DNA of 64,000 nt from Streptomyces sp. DH41 (GCF_029813785.1 NZ_JARVKY010000002.1:248001-312000); one strand, 5' to 3'. Numbered from the stretch's first letter, positions 41,443 through 50,132 are shown. Numbers and translations: made by a program. Notes: generated from the sequence alone by a model not told the origin.

Positions 41443-42626
41443 CGCGGGTTCTCCTCACGCTGCTCCAGGGCGGCCAGGGCGGACGTGAGGTCCTTGTCGC
41501 CGCGGCCGGAGAGATTGACCAGGACGGTGCTGCCGGGCTCGCATTCGCGGGCCACCTTCAGGGCGCCGGCCACCGCGTGCGCGGACTCCAGGGCCGGGAC
41601 GATGCCCTCGTGCGCGCTGAGCGCGACGAAGGCGTCCAGCGCCTCGTCGTCGGAGGCGGAGATGTACTCGACGGTGCCGGAGTCCTTGTAGTACGAGTGC
41701 TCGGGGCCCACGCCCGCGTAGTCGAGGCCGGGGGCGATGGAGTGGGTGAGCTGGATCTGGCCGTCGTCGTCCTGCAGCAGGTAGGTGCGGGTGCCCTGCA
41801 GCACGCCCGGGTCGCCGTAGAGCAGCGGGGCCGCGTGGCCGCCCTGCCCGCCCTTGCCCTCGCCGGCCGCCTGTACGCCGACCAGGCGCACCGGGTCGTC
41901 GAGGAAGGCGCTGAACATGCCGGCCGCGTTGGAGCCTCCGCCGACACAGGCCACCACCACGTCGGGCAGCCGGCCGTTCTCGGACAGGAACTGGGCCCGG
42001 GCCTCCTGGCCGATCACCGACTGGAAGGAGCGCACGATGGTGGGGAAGGGATGCGGGCCGACGACCGAGCCGAGCAGGTAGTGAGTGGTGTCGGGGTGGG
42101 CGATCCACTCGCGGATCGCGGCGTTGATGGCGTCCTTCAGGGTCGCGGTGCCCAGGTCCACCAGTTCGACCCTGGCCCCGAGCAGCTTCATCCGCTGCAC
42201 GTTGGGGGCCTGCCGTTCGGCGTCGACCCGGCCCATGTAGACGGTGGCGTCCAGGCCCAGGTAGGCGCAGGCCGCGGCCACGGCGACGCCGTGCTGTCCG
42301 GCGCCGGTCTCGGCGATGATGCGCTTCTTTCCCAGGCGCCGGGCGAGCAGCGCCTGCCCGATCGAGTTGTTGATCTTGTGGGCGCCGGTGTGGGTGAGGT
42401 CCTCGCGCTTGAGCCAGAGCTTGACGCCGTTCTCGGTGGCGCCCAGCCGGTGCAGTTCGGTGATCGGTGTGGGCCGCCCGACGAACATCTTGAGCAGCCG
42501 GTCGAGCTCCGCGGTGAACTCGGGGTCCGCCAGCGCGCGGTGGTACTCCAGCTCCAGTTCCTCGAGCGGACCCACCAGGGTCTCGGCGACGAACTGTCCG
42601 CCGTACTCGCCGAATCGGCCGTTCAC
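41439..42626 (-). CDS. trpB: Tryptophan synthase beta subunit
   Basis: A 395-residue PLP enzyme joining indole and serine. The PLP Lys84 is in REDLTHTGAHKINNSIGQ; AETGAGQHGVAVA is the substrate loop and CVGGGSNAAGMF the phosphate loop. Start and length are those of TrpB1-type beta subunits that work with alpha. It is 4-nt coupled to trpC upstream and trpA downstream. Confidence 0.96.
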   Translation of the reverse strand: MNGRFGEYGGQFVAETLVGPLEELELEYHRALADPEFTAELDRLLKMFVGRPTPITELHRLGATENGVKLWLKREDLTHTGAHKINNSIGQALLARRLGKKRIIAETGAGQHGVAVAAACAYLGLDATVYMGRVDAERQAPNVQRMKLLGARVELVDLGTATLKDAINAAIREWIAHPDTTHYLLGSVVGPHPFPTIVRSFQSVIGQEARAQFLSENGRLPDVVVACVGGGSNAAGMFSAFLDDPVRLVGVQAAGEGKGGQGGHAAPLLYGDPGVLQGTRTYLLQDDDGQIQLTHSIAPGLDYAGVGPEHSYYKDSGTVEYISASDDEALDAFVALSAHEGIVPALESAHAVAGALKVARECEPGSTVLVNLSGRGDKDLTSALAALEQREENPR

Positions 42627-43420
42627 GAGGCCACCTCCAGAATCGGGACCCCGGTGTACTGCCGCAGTCGGGCGGCGGGGTCGGGGCTGCTGAGCAGGGA
42701 CTCGCCGATCAGCGCGGCGTCGAAGCCGTGCGCGGCGATGCGTTCGATGTCGGGGCGGCCGGCCAGGCCGCTCTCGCTGACGGTGAGCACGCCGCGCGGG
42801 ATGTCGCGGCGCAGCCGGGCCGAGTTGTCCAGGTCGACCGCGAAGGTCCGCAGGTCCCGGTTGTTGATGCCGACGACGCGGGCTCCGGCGTCGAGCGCCC
42901 GGTCCACCTCGTCCTCGGTGAAGGTCTCCACCAGCGCGTCAAGCCCCAGGCCGTGCGCGGTGGCCACCAGGTCGGCCAGCAGCGCGTCGTCCACGGCCCG
43001 GACGATCACCAGCACCGCGTCGGCGCCGCTGGCGTGGGCGAGCGTCACCTGGCGGGTGTCGACCAGGAAGTCCTTGAAGAGGACCGGTACGGTCACCGCC
43101 GGGTGCTCCGCGACGGAGCGGACCAGCTCGGGCGAGCCGCCGAAGTACGGCGCGTCACCCAGCACCGAGACGGCCGAGGCACCCGCCTCGACGTACCGGA
43201 CGGCGGTGGGAACGGCCCGCGAGAGGTCGAGCAGCCGGCCCTTGGACGGGGACATCGGCTTGATCTCGGCGATCACCGAGACGTCGCGGCCACCGAGCGC
43301 CGCCGCGAACCGGCCGGGTACGGCGGGAACCGACCGGCCACGCGCGGCGGCGTCGGCTGCCGCGGGGCCGCTCCACGCGGCGCGTTTCGCGGCGACGATG
43401 TCATCGAGGTGCATGGCCAT
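42623..43420 (-). CDS. trpC: Indole-3-glycerol phosphate synthase
   Basis: A 265-residue TIM barrel. The catalytic Lys/Glu set appears in SVIAEIKPMSPSKG, VLFKDFLVD and ALVETFTEDEVD, with INNRDLRTFAVDL and SESGLAGRPDIERI closing the active site. The start ATG has AAGGAGG 7 nt upstream and lies inside the last codons of trpD; a second ATG two codons later is possible. Its active site looks complete. Confidence 0.94.
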   Translation of the reverse strand: MAMHLDDIVAAKRAAWSGPAAADAAARGRSVPAVPGRFAAALGGRDVSVIAEIKPMSPSKGRLLDLSRAVPTAVRYVEAGASAVSVLGDAPYFGGSPELVRSVAEHPAVTVPVLFKDFLVDTRQVTLAHASGADAVLVIVRAVDDALLADLVATAHGLGLDALVETFTEDEVDRALDAGARVVGINNRDLRTFAVDLDNSARLRRDIPRGVLTVSESGLAGRPDIERIAAHGFDAALIGESLLSSPDPAARLRQYTGVPILEVAS

Positions 43421-44546
43421 GACGGCCCTCCTTGGGGGTGTGGGCGCGGACTGGGTCTCGGACGAGGTCGCGGAATCGGTCCCGGTCCCGGACTCGAACT
43501 CGGTCTCGGACCTGGTCCTCCCGGTCTCGGGCAAGGCGGTCGGCCAGCTCGGCCGGTGCTCCCTCACGGACCGCCTGACGGGCCAGGACGAGGGCGGCCG
43601 GGAGGTCCGGGGCGGCCCCGGCCAGCGACAGGACGGCCGCCGCGTTCAGCAGCACCATGTCGAGCAGCGGCGCTGCCGCCGTACCCGCGAGGACCTCGCG
43701 GGCGAGGACGGCGTTGCGCGCCGGGCCGCCACCCGCCAGCTCCGCCGGGCCCGCCGGACGCAGTGGGAGCTGAGCGGGGTCGACGACGGACTCGGTGAGG
43801 TTCCCGCCGTCCACCTGGAGCACCCGCGCGGGGCCCGCGGTGGTCAGCTCGTCCATGCCGCCGAAGCCGTGGACGACCCAGGTCCGCCGGTGGCCGAGGA
43901 GACCGGCCGCCTCGGCCAGGACCTCCTGGTCCCGCCGGGTCGCGGTGCCGATCAGGCGGCCGGTGAGCGGCACCGGGTTGGCGAGCGGGCCGGAGAGGTT
44001 GAACAGGGAGCGGAAGCCCAGCCGCCGCCGGACGGGCGCCAGCCGGCGCAACGCCGGATGGAGCGCGGGGGTGAAGAGGAACGCGAACCGGTGCTCGGCC
44101 AGCAGGGCCGGGATGCGCTCCCCGGCGTCGAGTTCGACGCCGAGTGCCTCCAGCAGATCGGCGCTGCCGCACCGCGACGTCGCGGCCCGGTTGCCGGCCT
44201 TGGCGACGGTCGCCCCGGCGGCGGCCGCGACGAGCCCGGCGAGCGTGGAGATGTTGACCGAGCCGCTGCCGTCACCGCCGGTGCCGACCACATCGACCGC
44301 GGGTCCCGCCCAGGCGACCGGCCGGGCCACCGCGAGCACCGCCCGCACAGCGGCCGCCACGAGTTCCGGGCCGGCTCCGGTGACCGCCACAGCGGTCAGG
44401 AAGGCCGCGGCGTCCACCGCCTCCGTGGTCTCCCGCAGCAGCTCGGCCACCGCGTCCCCTGCCGCTTCGGGTGTCACCGTCCGGCCCGCGACCACGTCGC
44501 GGGTGACCGCCGGCAGTGCCCGGTCGGCGAGCAGGGCCGCGGCCAT
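43401..44546 (-). CDS. trpD: Anthranilate phosphoribosyltransferase with unusual tail
   Basis: A 381-residue enzyme. The PRPP loop is DVVGTGGDGSGSVNIST, and later GSADLLEALG and NLSGPLANP fit the family. Two features are odd. The motif usually read as KHGNR is KAGNR (Ala117), losing a His at the anthranilate channel. The last 44 residues are an Arg/Asp-rich repetitive tail (RDRVRVRDRDRFRDLVRD) beyond the normal end near residue 338. The gene overlaps the dehydrogenase stop by one nucleotide (TGATG) and runs 20 nt into trpC. It probably still transfers phosphoribose, but activity should not be assumed. Confidence 0.88.
   Translation of the reverse strand: MAAALLADRALPAVTRDVVAGRTVTPEAAGDAVAELLRETTEAVDAAAFLTAVAVTGAGPELVAAAVRAVLAVARPVAWAGPAVDVVGTGGDGSGSVNISTLAGLVAAAAGATVAKAGNRAATSRCGSADLLEALGVELDAGERIPALLAEHRFAFLFTPALHPALRRLAPVRRRLGFRSLFNLSGPLANPVPLTGRLIGTATRRDQEVLAEAAGLLGHRRTWVVHGFGGMDELTTAGPARVLQVDGGNLTESVVDPAQLPLRPAGPAELAGGGPARNAVLAREVLAGTAAAPLLDMVLLNAAAVLSLAGAAPDLPAALVLARQAVREGAPAELADRLARDREDQVRDRVRVRDRDRFRDLVRDPVRAHTPKEGRHGHAPR
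43440..43530. repeat. Repetitive DNA encoding the Arg/Asp tail of TrpD
   Basis: Short direct repeats of GGTCTCGGAC and CGGTCCCGG type (plus strand) encode the alternating Arg/Asp/Val tail. The repeat lies wholly within the trpD 3' end. Confidence 0.7.
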
Positions 44547-45886
44547 CAGAGCACCGCCACATTGCTGGCCGCCGCGAGCTTGTTGTGGGTGTCGAGGACG
44601 ACCGGCGGGATGCCCCACATGAGGTCCTGCTCCAGCCCCGGCACCGGGGTGACGAGCACCGCCGCGTCCTGCCGCGCCAGCTCCGGAGCCAGCCAGGGGG
44701 CCGCGGTGACCGGCTGGCCGTCCACCACGAGGTCCACGACCAGCGGGTCGTGGTACGAGACGACGGCTCCGGCCTCGCGCAGATGGCGGATCACGTCCAG
44801 CGCGGGAGCGTTGCGCAGATCGGCCACGCCGCTCTTGTAGCTGACGCCGACGACCAGCACCCGGGCGCCGCGGAGCGGGGAGCCGCGCTCGCCGACCAGC
44901 TCCGCGAGGCGTTCGACGACCTGTCGCGGCCGCCGTTCCACCCGCTCGTGCGCGGCGGCCACCAGCTCCATCGGGGTGCCGGCCTCGGCCGCGGCCTCGC
45001 GCAGAAAGTGCGGGTCGACCGGTATGCACTCGCCGCCCACGCCCGGCCCCGGATAGTGCGCGAGGAAACCGTAGGGCTTGGTGGAGGCGGCGTCGATCAC
45101 CTCGCGGACCGGTATCCCCAGCTGTCGGCAGAGGTCCGAGAGCTCCAGCGTGAGACTGATGTTGACCAGTCGGAAGGTGTTCTCGAAGACCTTGGACAGC
45201 TCGGCGACCTCCGGCGTGCCCACCGGCACCACCGTCTCGCAGACCAGCCCGAAGAGGGCCGCCGCCCGCCGGGTGCACTCCTCGGTGAGACCACCCACCA
45301 CCTTCGGGGTGTTGGCCAGGTGCCAGCCGTTGGTGTTGGCGGGGTCGACCCGCTCCGGGGCCATCGCCATGTGGAAGTCGGTGCCCTGCCGCAGGCCGCT
45401 GGCGCGGGCCAGCCGCTCGGCCGCGGCGGCCGTGGTGCCCGGCGGCACCGTGGACTGCAGGACCACCAGCGTCCCGCGGCGCAGCAGCGGTGCCACCGAG
45501 TCCACGGCGCGGTCCACGTAGTCCAGGTTGGCCCGCCGGTCGCCGGTGACCGGGGTCGGTACGCAGATGATCAGCACGTCCGAGCCGGCCAGCTGCGCGG
45601 TGTCGGTGGTGGCGCTCAGCCGGTCGGCGGCCGCGGCGAGTTCGGTGTCGGAGACATCCGGCAGATAGGACTCCCCGCGGCCCACCTGGGCGACCCGCGC
45701 GGCGTCCGTGTCCAGGCCGTGGACCGGCAGCCCGGCCACGGCGAATCCGAGACCGAGAGGGAGACCGGTGTAACCGAGCCCCACGATTCCCACCCGCAGG
45801 GTCCGGCTCGCCAGCTTCTCGTCGAAGAGGGCCGCATCGCCCCGGAGTTGAGACGCGGGAGTGAGTACGCCCGTCATCGAATTCAT
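44546..45886 (-). CDS. Nucleotide-sugar dehydrogenase, WbpA/WecC-like
   Basis: A 446-residue UDP-sugar 6-dehydrogenase. The Rossmann motif is VGIVGLGYTGLPLGLGFA, followed by the family Glu/Lys elements (QSTVPPGTT, LSKVFENTFR). The thiohemiacetal-forming Cys287 is in GPGVGGECIPVDPHFL, where CIPVDP is typical of the UDP-N-acetylhexosamine branch. The expected product is a UDP-uronate. It is the first gene of the 15-gene minus-strand operon; the ATG has GGGGAG 6 nt upstream. No glycosyltransferase gene was found, so its product may serve as an intermediate. Confidence 0.9.
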   Translation of the reverse strand: MNSMTGVLTPASQLRGDAALFDEKLASRTLRVGIVGLGYTGLPLGLGFAVAGLPVHGLDTDAARVAQVGRGESYLPDVSDTELAAAADRLSATTDTAQLAGSDVLIICVPTPVTGDRRANLDYVDRAVDSVAPLLRRGTLVVLQSTVPPGTTAAAAERLARASGLRQGTDFHMAMAPERVDPANTNGWHLANTPKVVGGLTEECTRRAAALFGLVCETVVPVGTPEVAELSKVFENTFRLVNISLTLELSDLCRQLGIPVREVIDAASTKPYGFLAHYPGPGVGGECIPVDPHFLREAAAEAGTPMELVAAAHERVERRPRQVVERLAELVGERGSPLRGARVLVVGVSYKSGVADLRNAPALDVIRHLREAGAVVSYHDPLVVDLVVDGQPVTAAPWLAPELARQDAAVLVTPVPGLEQDLMWGIPPVVLDTHNKLAAASNVAVL

Positions 45887-45994
45887 TGGGTTCTCCCCTC
45901 GAAGTGCTATAAATAAGGGCCGTTGGCGTGATCCATTAGGCCAGTGGGCGCGAGGGGCCACCCAGACCACTGTGCGGGGGACGGAGCAGACCAG
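45887..45994. promoter_or_regulatory. Divergent promoter region of the minus operon and the MocR gene
   Basis: This 108-bp gap contains an AT-rich block, GCTATAAATAAG, unusual for this DNA, and the inverted repeat CAGTGG (45942-45947) with CCACTG (45967-45972). It should carry the promoter of the 15-gene operon and the binding site of the divergent MocR regulator, although the hexamers cannot be fixed. Confidence 0.55.
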
Positions 45995-47395
45995 ATGGCC
46001 TGGCATCTGTCGGTCCAAGTGGACCGGGACTCGGCGGTACCACTCACCGCGCAGTTGCAGAACGCCATCAAGAGCCGGGTCGAGGACCGGGTGCTGCACC
46101 CCGGCGCACGGCTCCCGTCGAGCCGTCAACTCGCCCAGGACCTGGGGCTTTCACGCAGTGTCGTGGTCGAGGCGTACGAGCAGTTGATAGCCGAGGGCTA
46201 TCTGGACGCGGTCCGCGGATCGGGGACGCACGTCACCCGGAAGCTGCCCGAGCAGACCGCTGCGTCACCCCTGCTGGACGCCCGGCCGGCCTCCGGACCG
46301 CGCTGGGACCTGCGGGTCGGCATCGCGAACCTGTCGAGTTTCCCCCGTCAGGAATGGCTCAACTCCTATACGAAGGTCCTGCAGAACGTCAGCCGGGAGG
46401 GCATGGACTACCCTCCGGTCGCCGGCATCGCCGAACTGCGCAACGAACTCGCCGGGTATCTGGGCCGGGTGCGCTCGGTGCGCGCCGAGCCCGCACAGGT
46501 GATGATCACGGCCGGCTTCGCACAAGGGCTGGCACTGCTCTCCGACTCCTTGCAGCGGCTCGGCCTGCGGGAACTCGCCATCGAGGATCCGGGCCACAGC
46601 GGCCAGCGCCGGTTCATCCTGGACACCGGGATCACCCCGCTGCCGGTACCGGTCGACGAGGAGGGCCTGGACGTCGCGGCCCTGGCCCGCACCGGCGCCC
46701 GCGCCGTCCTGGTCACCCCCGCCCACCAGTTCCCGACCGGGGTCATGCTCTCGCCCGAGCGCCGGCGGCAACTCCTCGCCTGGGCCCGGGAGCGGGACGG
46801 ATGGATCATCGAGGACGACTACGACGGCGAGTTCTGGTTCGACCACGGGGTCAGGCCCACCGCGCTTCAGGAGGGCGACCCCGAGCGAGTGGTGTACGCC
46901 GGGACCACCAGCAAGGTTTTGGTGCCCGGCCTCAGGCTCGGCTGGCTGGCGATACCGCCGAAGCTGTACCCGCTGATGGAGCGGGTCCGCTCCCGTCAGG
47001 ACCAGGGCTCCGACACTCTCACCCAGCTGGCCTTCGCCGAGATGATGCGCAGCGGCCTGCTCGACCGTCATCTGCGCCGGGTCCGCTCGCGTTACCGCTC
47101 CCGCCGCGACGCCCTCGCCGCCGCCGTGCGCGAATCACTGCCCGACGCCCGGATCTGCGGCTGCGCCGCCGGTCTGCACAGCTACGCGCTGCTGCCGCCG
47201 GGCACCGACGAGGCCGCCGTCGTACACGGGGCGCTGCGCCGCTCGGTGCTGGTCCGCGGCGGCCAGCAGTTCCGCTTCCGCGGCCCGCCCGGCCCGCCGG
47301 CCCTGCTCCTGGGATACGGCTCCCTCCCGCTGACCGGCATCAACGACGCGATGGCGGCGATCGGCGAGGCGTACGAGGAGGCGCGGCAGGGCTGA
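45995..47395 (+). CDS. MocR/PdxR-type GntR regulator with aminotransferase domain
   Basis: A 466-residue regulator. Residues 1-75 form a GntR winged helix (LPSSRQLAQDLGLSRSVVVEAYEQLIAEGYL). The rest is a fold type I aminotransferase domain with DYPPVAGIAELRNELA, IIEDDYDGEFWFD and the PLP Lys in YAGTTSKVLVPGLRLGWL. MocR proteins bind PLP or a PLP-amino acid adduct and switch a divergent operon. It faces the dehydrogenase-trp-aminotransferase operon across 108 bp, so it is the likely pathway regulator, perhaps sensing an amino acid or amino sugar. Confidence 0.9.
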   Translation: MAWHLSVQVDRDSAVPLTAQLQNAIKSRVEDRVLHPGARLPSSRQLAQDLGLSRSVVVEAYEQLIAEGYLDAVRGSGTHVTRKLPEQTAASPLLDARPASGPRWDLRVGIANLSSFPRQEWLNSYTKVLQNVSREGMDYPPVAGIAELRNELAGYLGRVRSVRAEPAQVMITAGFAQGLALLSDSLQRLGLRELAIEDPGHSGQRRFILDTGITPLPVPVDEEGLDVAALARTGARAVLVTPAHQFPTGVMLSPERRRQLLAWARERDGWIIEDDYDGEFWFDHGVRPTALQEGDPERVVYAGTTSKVLVPGLRLGWLAIPPKLYPLMERVRSRQDQGSDTLTQLAFAEMMRSGLLDRHLRRVRSRYRSRRDALAAAVRESLPDARICGCAAGLHSYALLPPGTDEAAVVHGALRRSVLVRGGQQFRFRGPPGPPALLLGYGSLPLTGINDAMAAIGEAYEEARQG

Positions 47396-47472
47396 GGAGG
47401 CGCGGCAGGGGCGAGGGGACGGCGGGGCTGAGGGGGACGGCAGGGCTAGGGGGACGGCAGGGCTGAGGGCGG
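47380..47472. repeat. GC-rich tandem repeat at the end of the MocR gene
   Basis: About four imperfect 18-19 bp units of GGGGGACGGCAGGGCTGA span the MocR stop codon and the region after it. Confidence 0.7.
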
Positions 47473-47556
47473 GCCGTCGCCGGCGGCGGCGGCGGTGGGT
47501 GCCCGCGGCGGAACGCCGGGCACCCGGCCACCGCGACGGCGGCACCGCCGAGGGCG

Positions 47557-48240
47557 TCATCGCATGGAGCGCCCCCGGGGAGCCGCGATCAGCTTCTGCG
47601 CCAGCGCCTTGTTCACCGCGTCGATCCGCGACACCGCGTCCAACTTGTCGAAGATGTTCCGCAGATGCCGCTTGACGGTGCCCTCGGTGATCCCGAGCCG
47701 GACCGCGATCTGCCGGTTGCTCATGGCCTCCGCGACGCACGTCAGCACCTCCCGCTCGCGCGGCGACACCGGACCGGCCTCCTGCTCGTTCGCCTGGGTC
47801 TGCCCGGCCGTGTAGCCGGACCGCGGCACCAGGATGGTGATCTGGTCGTCCTCCCTGGCCGCGTTGCGGACCGCGGTCAGCAGAGCACCGCGCGAGACGC
47901 TCTTGTGCAGATAGCCCCGGGCGCCCAGCTGGAGCAGTTCGTGGACGAGGGGCTGGTCGTCGTACATGGTGAGGATGATGATCCGCAGGCTGGGGAAGCG
48001 CTCCAGCAGCCGGCGCACCGCAGCCCGGGGGTGGTGGTCCGGCATTTCCACGTCGAGCAGCAGCACATGCGGCTGGTGTCGCTCCACCAGCTCCGCGAGC
48101 CCGCGTCCGCTGCTCGCCTCCGCCACGACCTGCAAGTCGTGCTCGGCGTTCAGCAGTTCGGTGAGGGCGGTGCGCAGCAGCGTGTGGTCGTCCGCCGCGA
48201 GGATGCGGATGAGTTCAGGACGCGGGCTCAACGGAATCAC
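47557..48240 (-). CDS. NarL/LuxR-family response regulator
   Basis: A 227-residue regulator. The receiver has the acidic pair in AADDHTLL, the phospho-acceptor Asp in VLLLDVEMPD and the Lys in YLHKSV. The LuxR helix-turn-helix is VSPREREVLTCVAEAMSNRQIAVRLGITEGTVKRHLRNIF. It starts at GTG overlapping the kinase gene by 26 nt, so the pair is coupled. It and the MocR protein are the only regulators inside the right arm and probably set cluster expression. Confidence 0.9.
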   Translation of the reverse strand: MIPLSPRPELIRILAADDHTLLRTALTELLNAEHDLQVVAEASSGRGLAELVERHQPHVLLLDVEMPDHHPRAAVRRLLERFPSLRIIILTMYDDQPLVHELLQLGARGYLHKSVSRGALLTAVRNAAREDDQITILVPRSGYTAGQTQANEQEAGPVSPREREVLTCVAEAMSNRQIAVRLGITEGTVKRHLRNIFDKLDAVSRIDAVNKALAQKLIAAPRGRSMR

Positions 48241-49333
48241 CTGGCAAGTCCATCAGAGGGACGGTGACAGTGACCCGGGTGCCGCCGCCCTTGGGGTCGC
48301 TGGTGAGCAGGATGCTGCCGCCGAGCAGTTCGACCCGCTCGGTGACGGAGGCGATCCCGTTGGCCGTGCCCGTGACGGCGACCGCCGAGACGTCGAAGCC
48401 GCGGCCGTCGTCCTCGATCAGCGCGTGCAGCCGGTAGGGCGCGATGTCCACCGCCGCCAGCACGTGCTCGGCGTCGGCGTGGGCGAGCGCGTTGCGCAGG
48501 CACTCGCGGACGACGAGGAAGACCTCGTCGAGGACGTGCTGAGTGGCCCACTCCTCGCTGCCGTTGACCTGGATCCGTACCTGGGAGGGGGTGATCTCCA
48601 TCGACTCCAGGAAGGCGGCGAACGCCGACTCCAGCGTGCCCTCGCGGTCGGCGCGGCGCAGCTGGGTGACGAGGTCGCGGATGATGCCGAGCGACTCGGT
48701 GAGGGTCTCCTTGACGGCGCCGATCCGGGCGGAGACCTCGTGCGGTCCGGCGTCCATGGTCATCTCGTGCAGCTCGAGCTGGCGCAGGGCGAGGCTGACG
48801 TGGTTGCCCAGGTGGTCGTGGATCTCCCGGGCGAGCTGCCGGTACGAGGCGGCGTTGACCTCGCGCACCGTGTTGAGCAGGTAGATGTCGTGTCCCAGCG
48901 CACCGGCTTCCAGCCGTTTCCCGATGCCCTGTTGCAGGGTGCGGATCGCGGCCTTGAAGCAGTCGAGTTCGTCGGGCGAGGACATCATCGCGCCGGCGAT
49001 CGCGTCGAAGACGAGGTCGAAGAGGATGATTCCGGCACGGATCGAGTGCACGGCGTCGATGCCCTTGGTGACCCGTTCCGTTCCCAGGGTCTGCACCTGC
49101 TGGATCAGCGTGCCGCGAACCTCGGCCCGGCAGTGACGCAGGCTCTCGGCGCAGTCCCGGATGACCCGCTCGGCCTGCAGCGCGCAGCTGTGCCAGGTGG
49201 CGTCGTCGGCGACCAGCGGGCTTTTTATCTCCTCCAGTCGAAGCCGATATTCGTCCAATAATGTGCTTGACAAGGCGAGAAGTGTCTCCGCCGTCGAACT
49301 CTCCTTGCCGACTGCCGCGGAGTCCGATTGCAC
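48215..49333 (-). CDS. Soluble histidine kinase (HisKA_3 type), no membrane segment
   Basis: About 372 residues without any transmembrane helix, so it senses an intracellular signal. The N-terminal about 180 residues are helical with no named sensor domain. The phospho-His is in REIHDHLGNHVSLALRQ and the ATPase part has ECLRNALAHADAEHV and LIEDDGRGFDV. The GTG start chosen follows GGGGGAGGGGG by 8 nt and lies downstream of a promoter whose -10 covers an earlier ATG (49372). A longer form from a GTG at 49405 is possible only if that promoter is not used. Confidence 0.83.
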   Translation of the reverse strand: MQSDSAAVGKESSTAETLLALSSTLLDEYRLRLEEIKSPLVADDATWHSCALQAERVIRDCAESLRHCRAEVRGTLIQQVQTLGTERVTKGIDAVHSIRAGIILFDLVFDAIAGAMMSSPDELDCFKAAIRTLQQGIGKRLEAGALGHDIYLLNTVREVNAASYRQLAREIHDHLGNHVSLALRQLELHEMTMDAGPHEVSARIGAVKETLTESLGIIRDLVTQLRRADREGTLESAFAAFLESMEITPSQVRIQVNGSEEWATQHVLDEVFLVVRECLRNALAHADAEHVLAAVDIAPYRLHALIEDDGRGFDVSAVAVTGTANGIASVTERVELLGGSILLTSDPKGGGTRVTVTVPLMDLPGDSVEPAS

Positions 49334-49368
49334 CAACGGAGCCCCCTCCCCCTGATCCGACGCTGCGA

Positions 49369-49396
49369 TCATTACCGCGCGATTATGGGTTGTCAA
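49369..49396 (-). promoter_or_regulatory. Promoter of the soluble kinase/regulator pair
   Basis: A perfect -35 TTGACA (49396-49391), a 16-nt spacer and a -10 TAATGA (49374-49369) lie directly upstream of the proposed GTG start with its strong ribosome site. Confidence 0.6.
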
Positions 49397-49436
49397 CGCA
49401 CGCACCCATCCACCCCAAGTCCTGAGCCCGCCCCAT

Positions 49437-50132
49437 TTAAGTCCACAGGAATGACCTCAGTATCGCATCCGGCGTATGCGTGGCAACGGATCCTACGTAC
49501 CCGTCGGGGCAGTCCACCTCGTGCACGTACCAGTCGGCCCGGTCCCCGGCCCGCCGCGCCCGCCGCGGCCCGCCGGCCCGCGGTTCACCGACCGAGACCG
49601 GGACACGCAGCCCGGTGCCCGCCGCCTTTCCCACCGCCTCGAGGGCGGTCCAGGTGCGGAACCCGGCGACCCGGTCCGCCGCACCGACCTGTGGCAGCCG
49701 GCTCCAGTCGAACGAGGTACGGAGCCGCTCGACGTCCACTCCCACCGTGCCGGGCGACCGGACCACCCCCACCAGGGCGGCCGCTCCGGAGTGGGACAGG
49801 CTGAACTCCAGCTCCGGCCAGGCCCCGGGGACCAGCACGGGCCGTCCGCCGCCGCAGTTGCCGCAACTCTCCGGCTCAGGACAGCGGCGGACGAAACGCG
49901 GCCGGTCGGGAGGGACGCCGAGGTAGCCGGCGAGCACCATGCGCAGCGCCACGTGCGCGCGGCGGTAGCGCCGCCGGCCGGCGGGATGGCGGATCCGCGC
50001 CGCACGGGCGCGTTCGGTGGAGGCGAGGACCGAGTCCGCGTCGTCGAGCGGGACCCGGTCCAGGGGGACGGACCAGACATGGATGTCCCCGAAGTCGATA
50101 TCGGAGGCATACGGGGGCGACAGGGTGCGCAT
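49437..50132 (-). CDS. 4'-phosphopantetheinyl transferase (Sfp type)
   Basis: A 231-residue enzyme that attaches phosphopantetheine to carrier proteins. Core motifs are FSLSHSGAAALVGV, the metal-binding VGVDVERLR and FRTWTALEAVGKAAGTGL, where the usual KEA reads LEA but the Glu is kept. A Cys cluster, CPEPESCGNC, is typical of actinobacterial members. It probably activates the cluster ACP at 15.0 kb, as no other carrier protein is present. It is followed by the kinase/regulator pair in the same direction. Confidence 0.88.
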   Translation of the reverse strand: MRTLSPPYASDIDFGDIHVWSVPLDRVPLDDADSVLASTERARAARIRHPAGRRRYRRAHVALRMVLAGYLGVPPDRPRFVRRCPEPESCGNCGGGRPVLVPGAWPELEFSLSHSGAAALVGVVRSPGTVGVDVERLRTSFDWSRLPQVGAADRVAGFRTWTALEAVGKAAGTGLRVPVSVGEPRAGGPRRARRAGDRADWYVHEVDCPDGYVGSVATHTPDAILRSFLWT

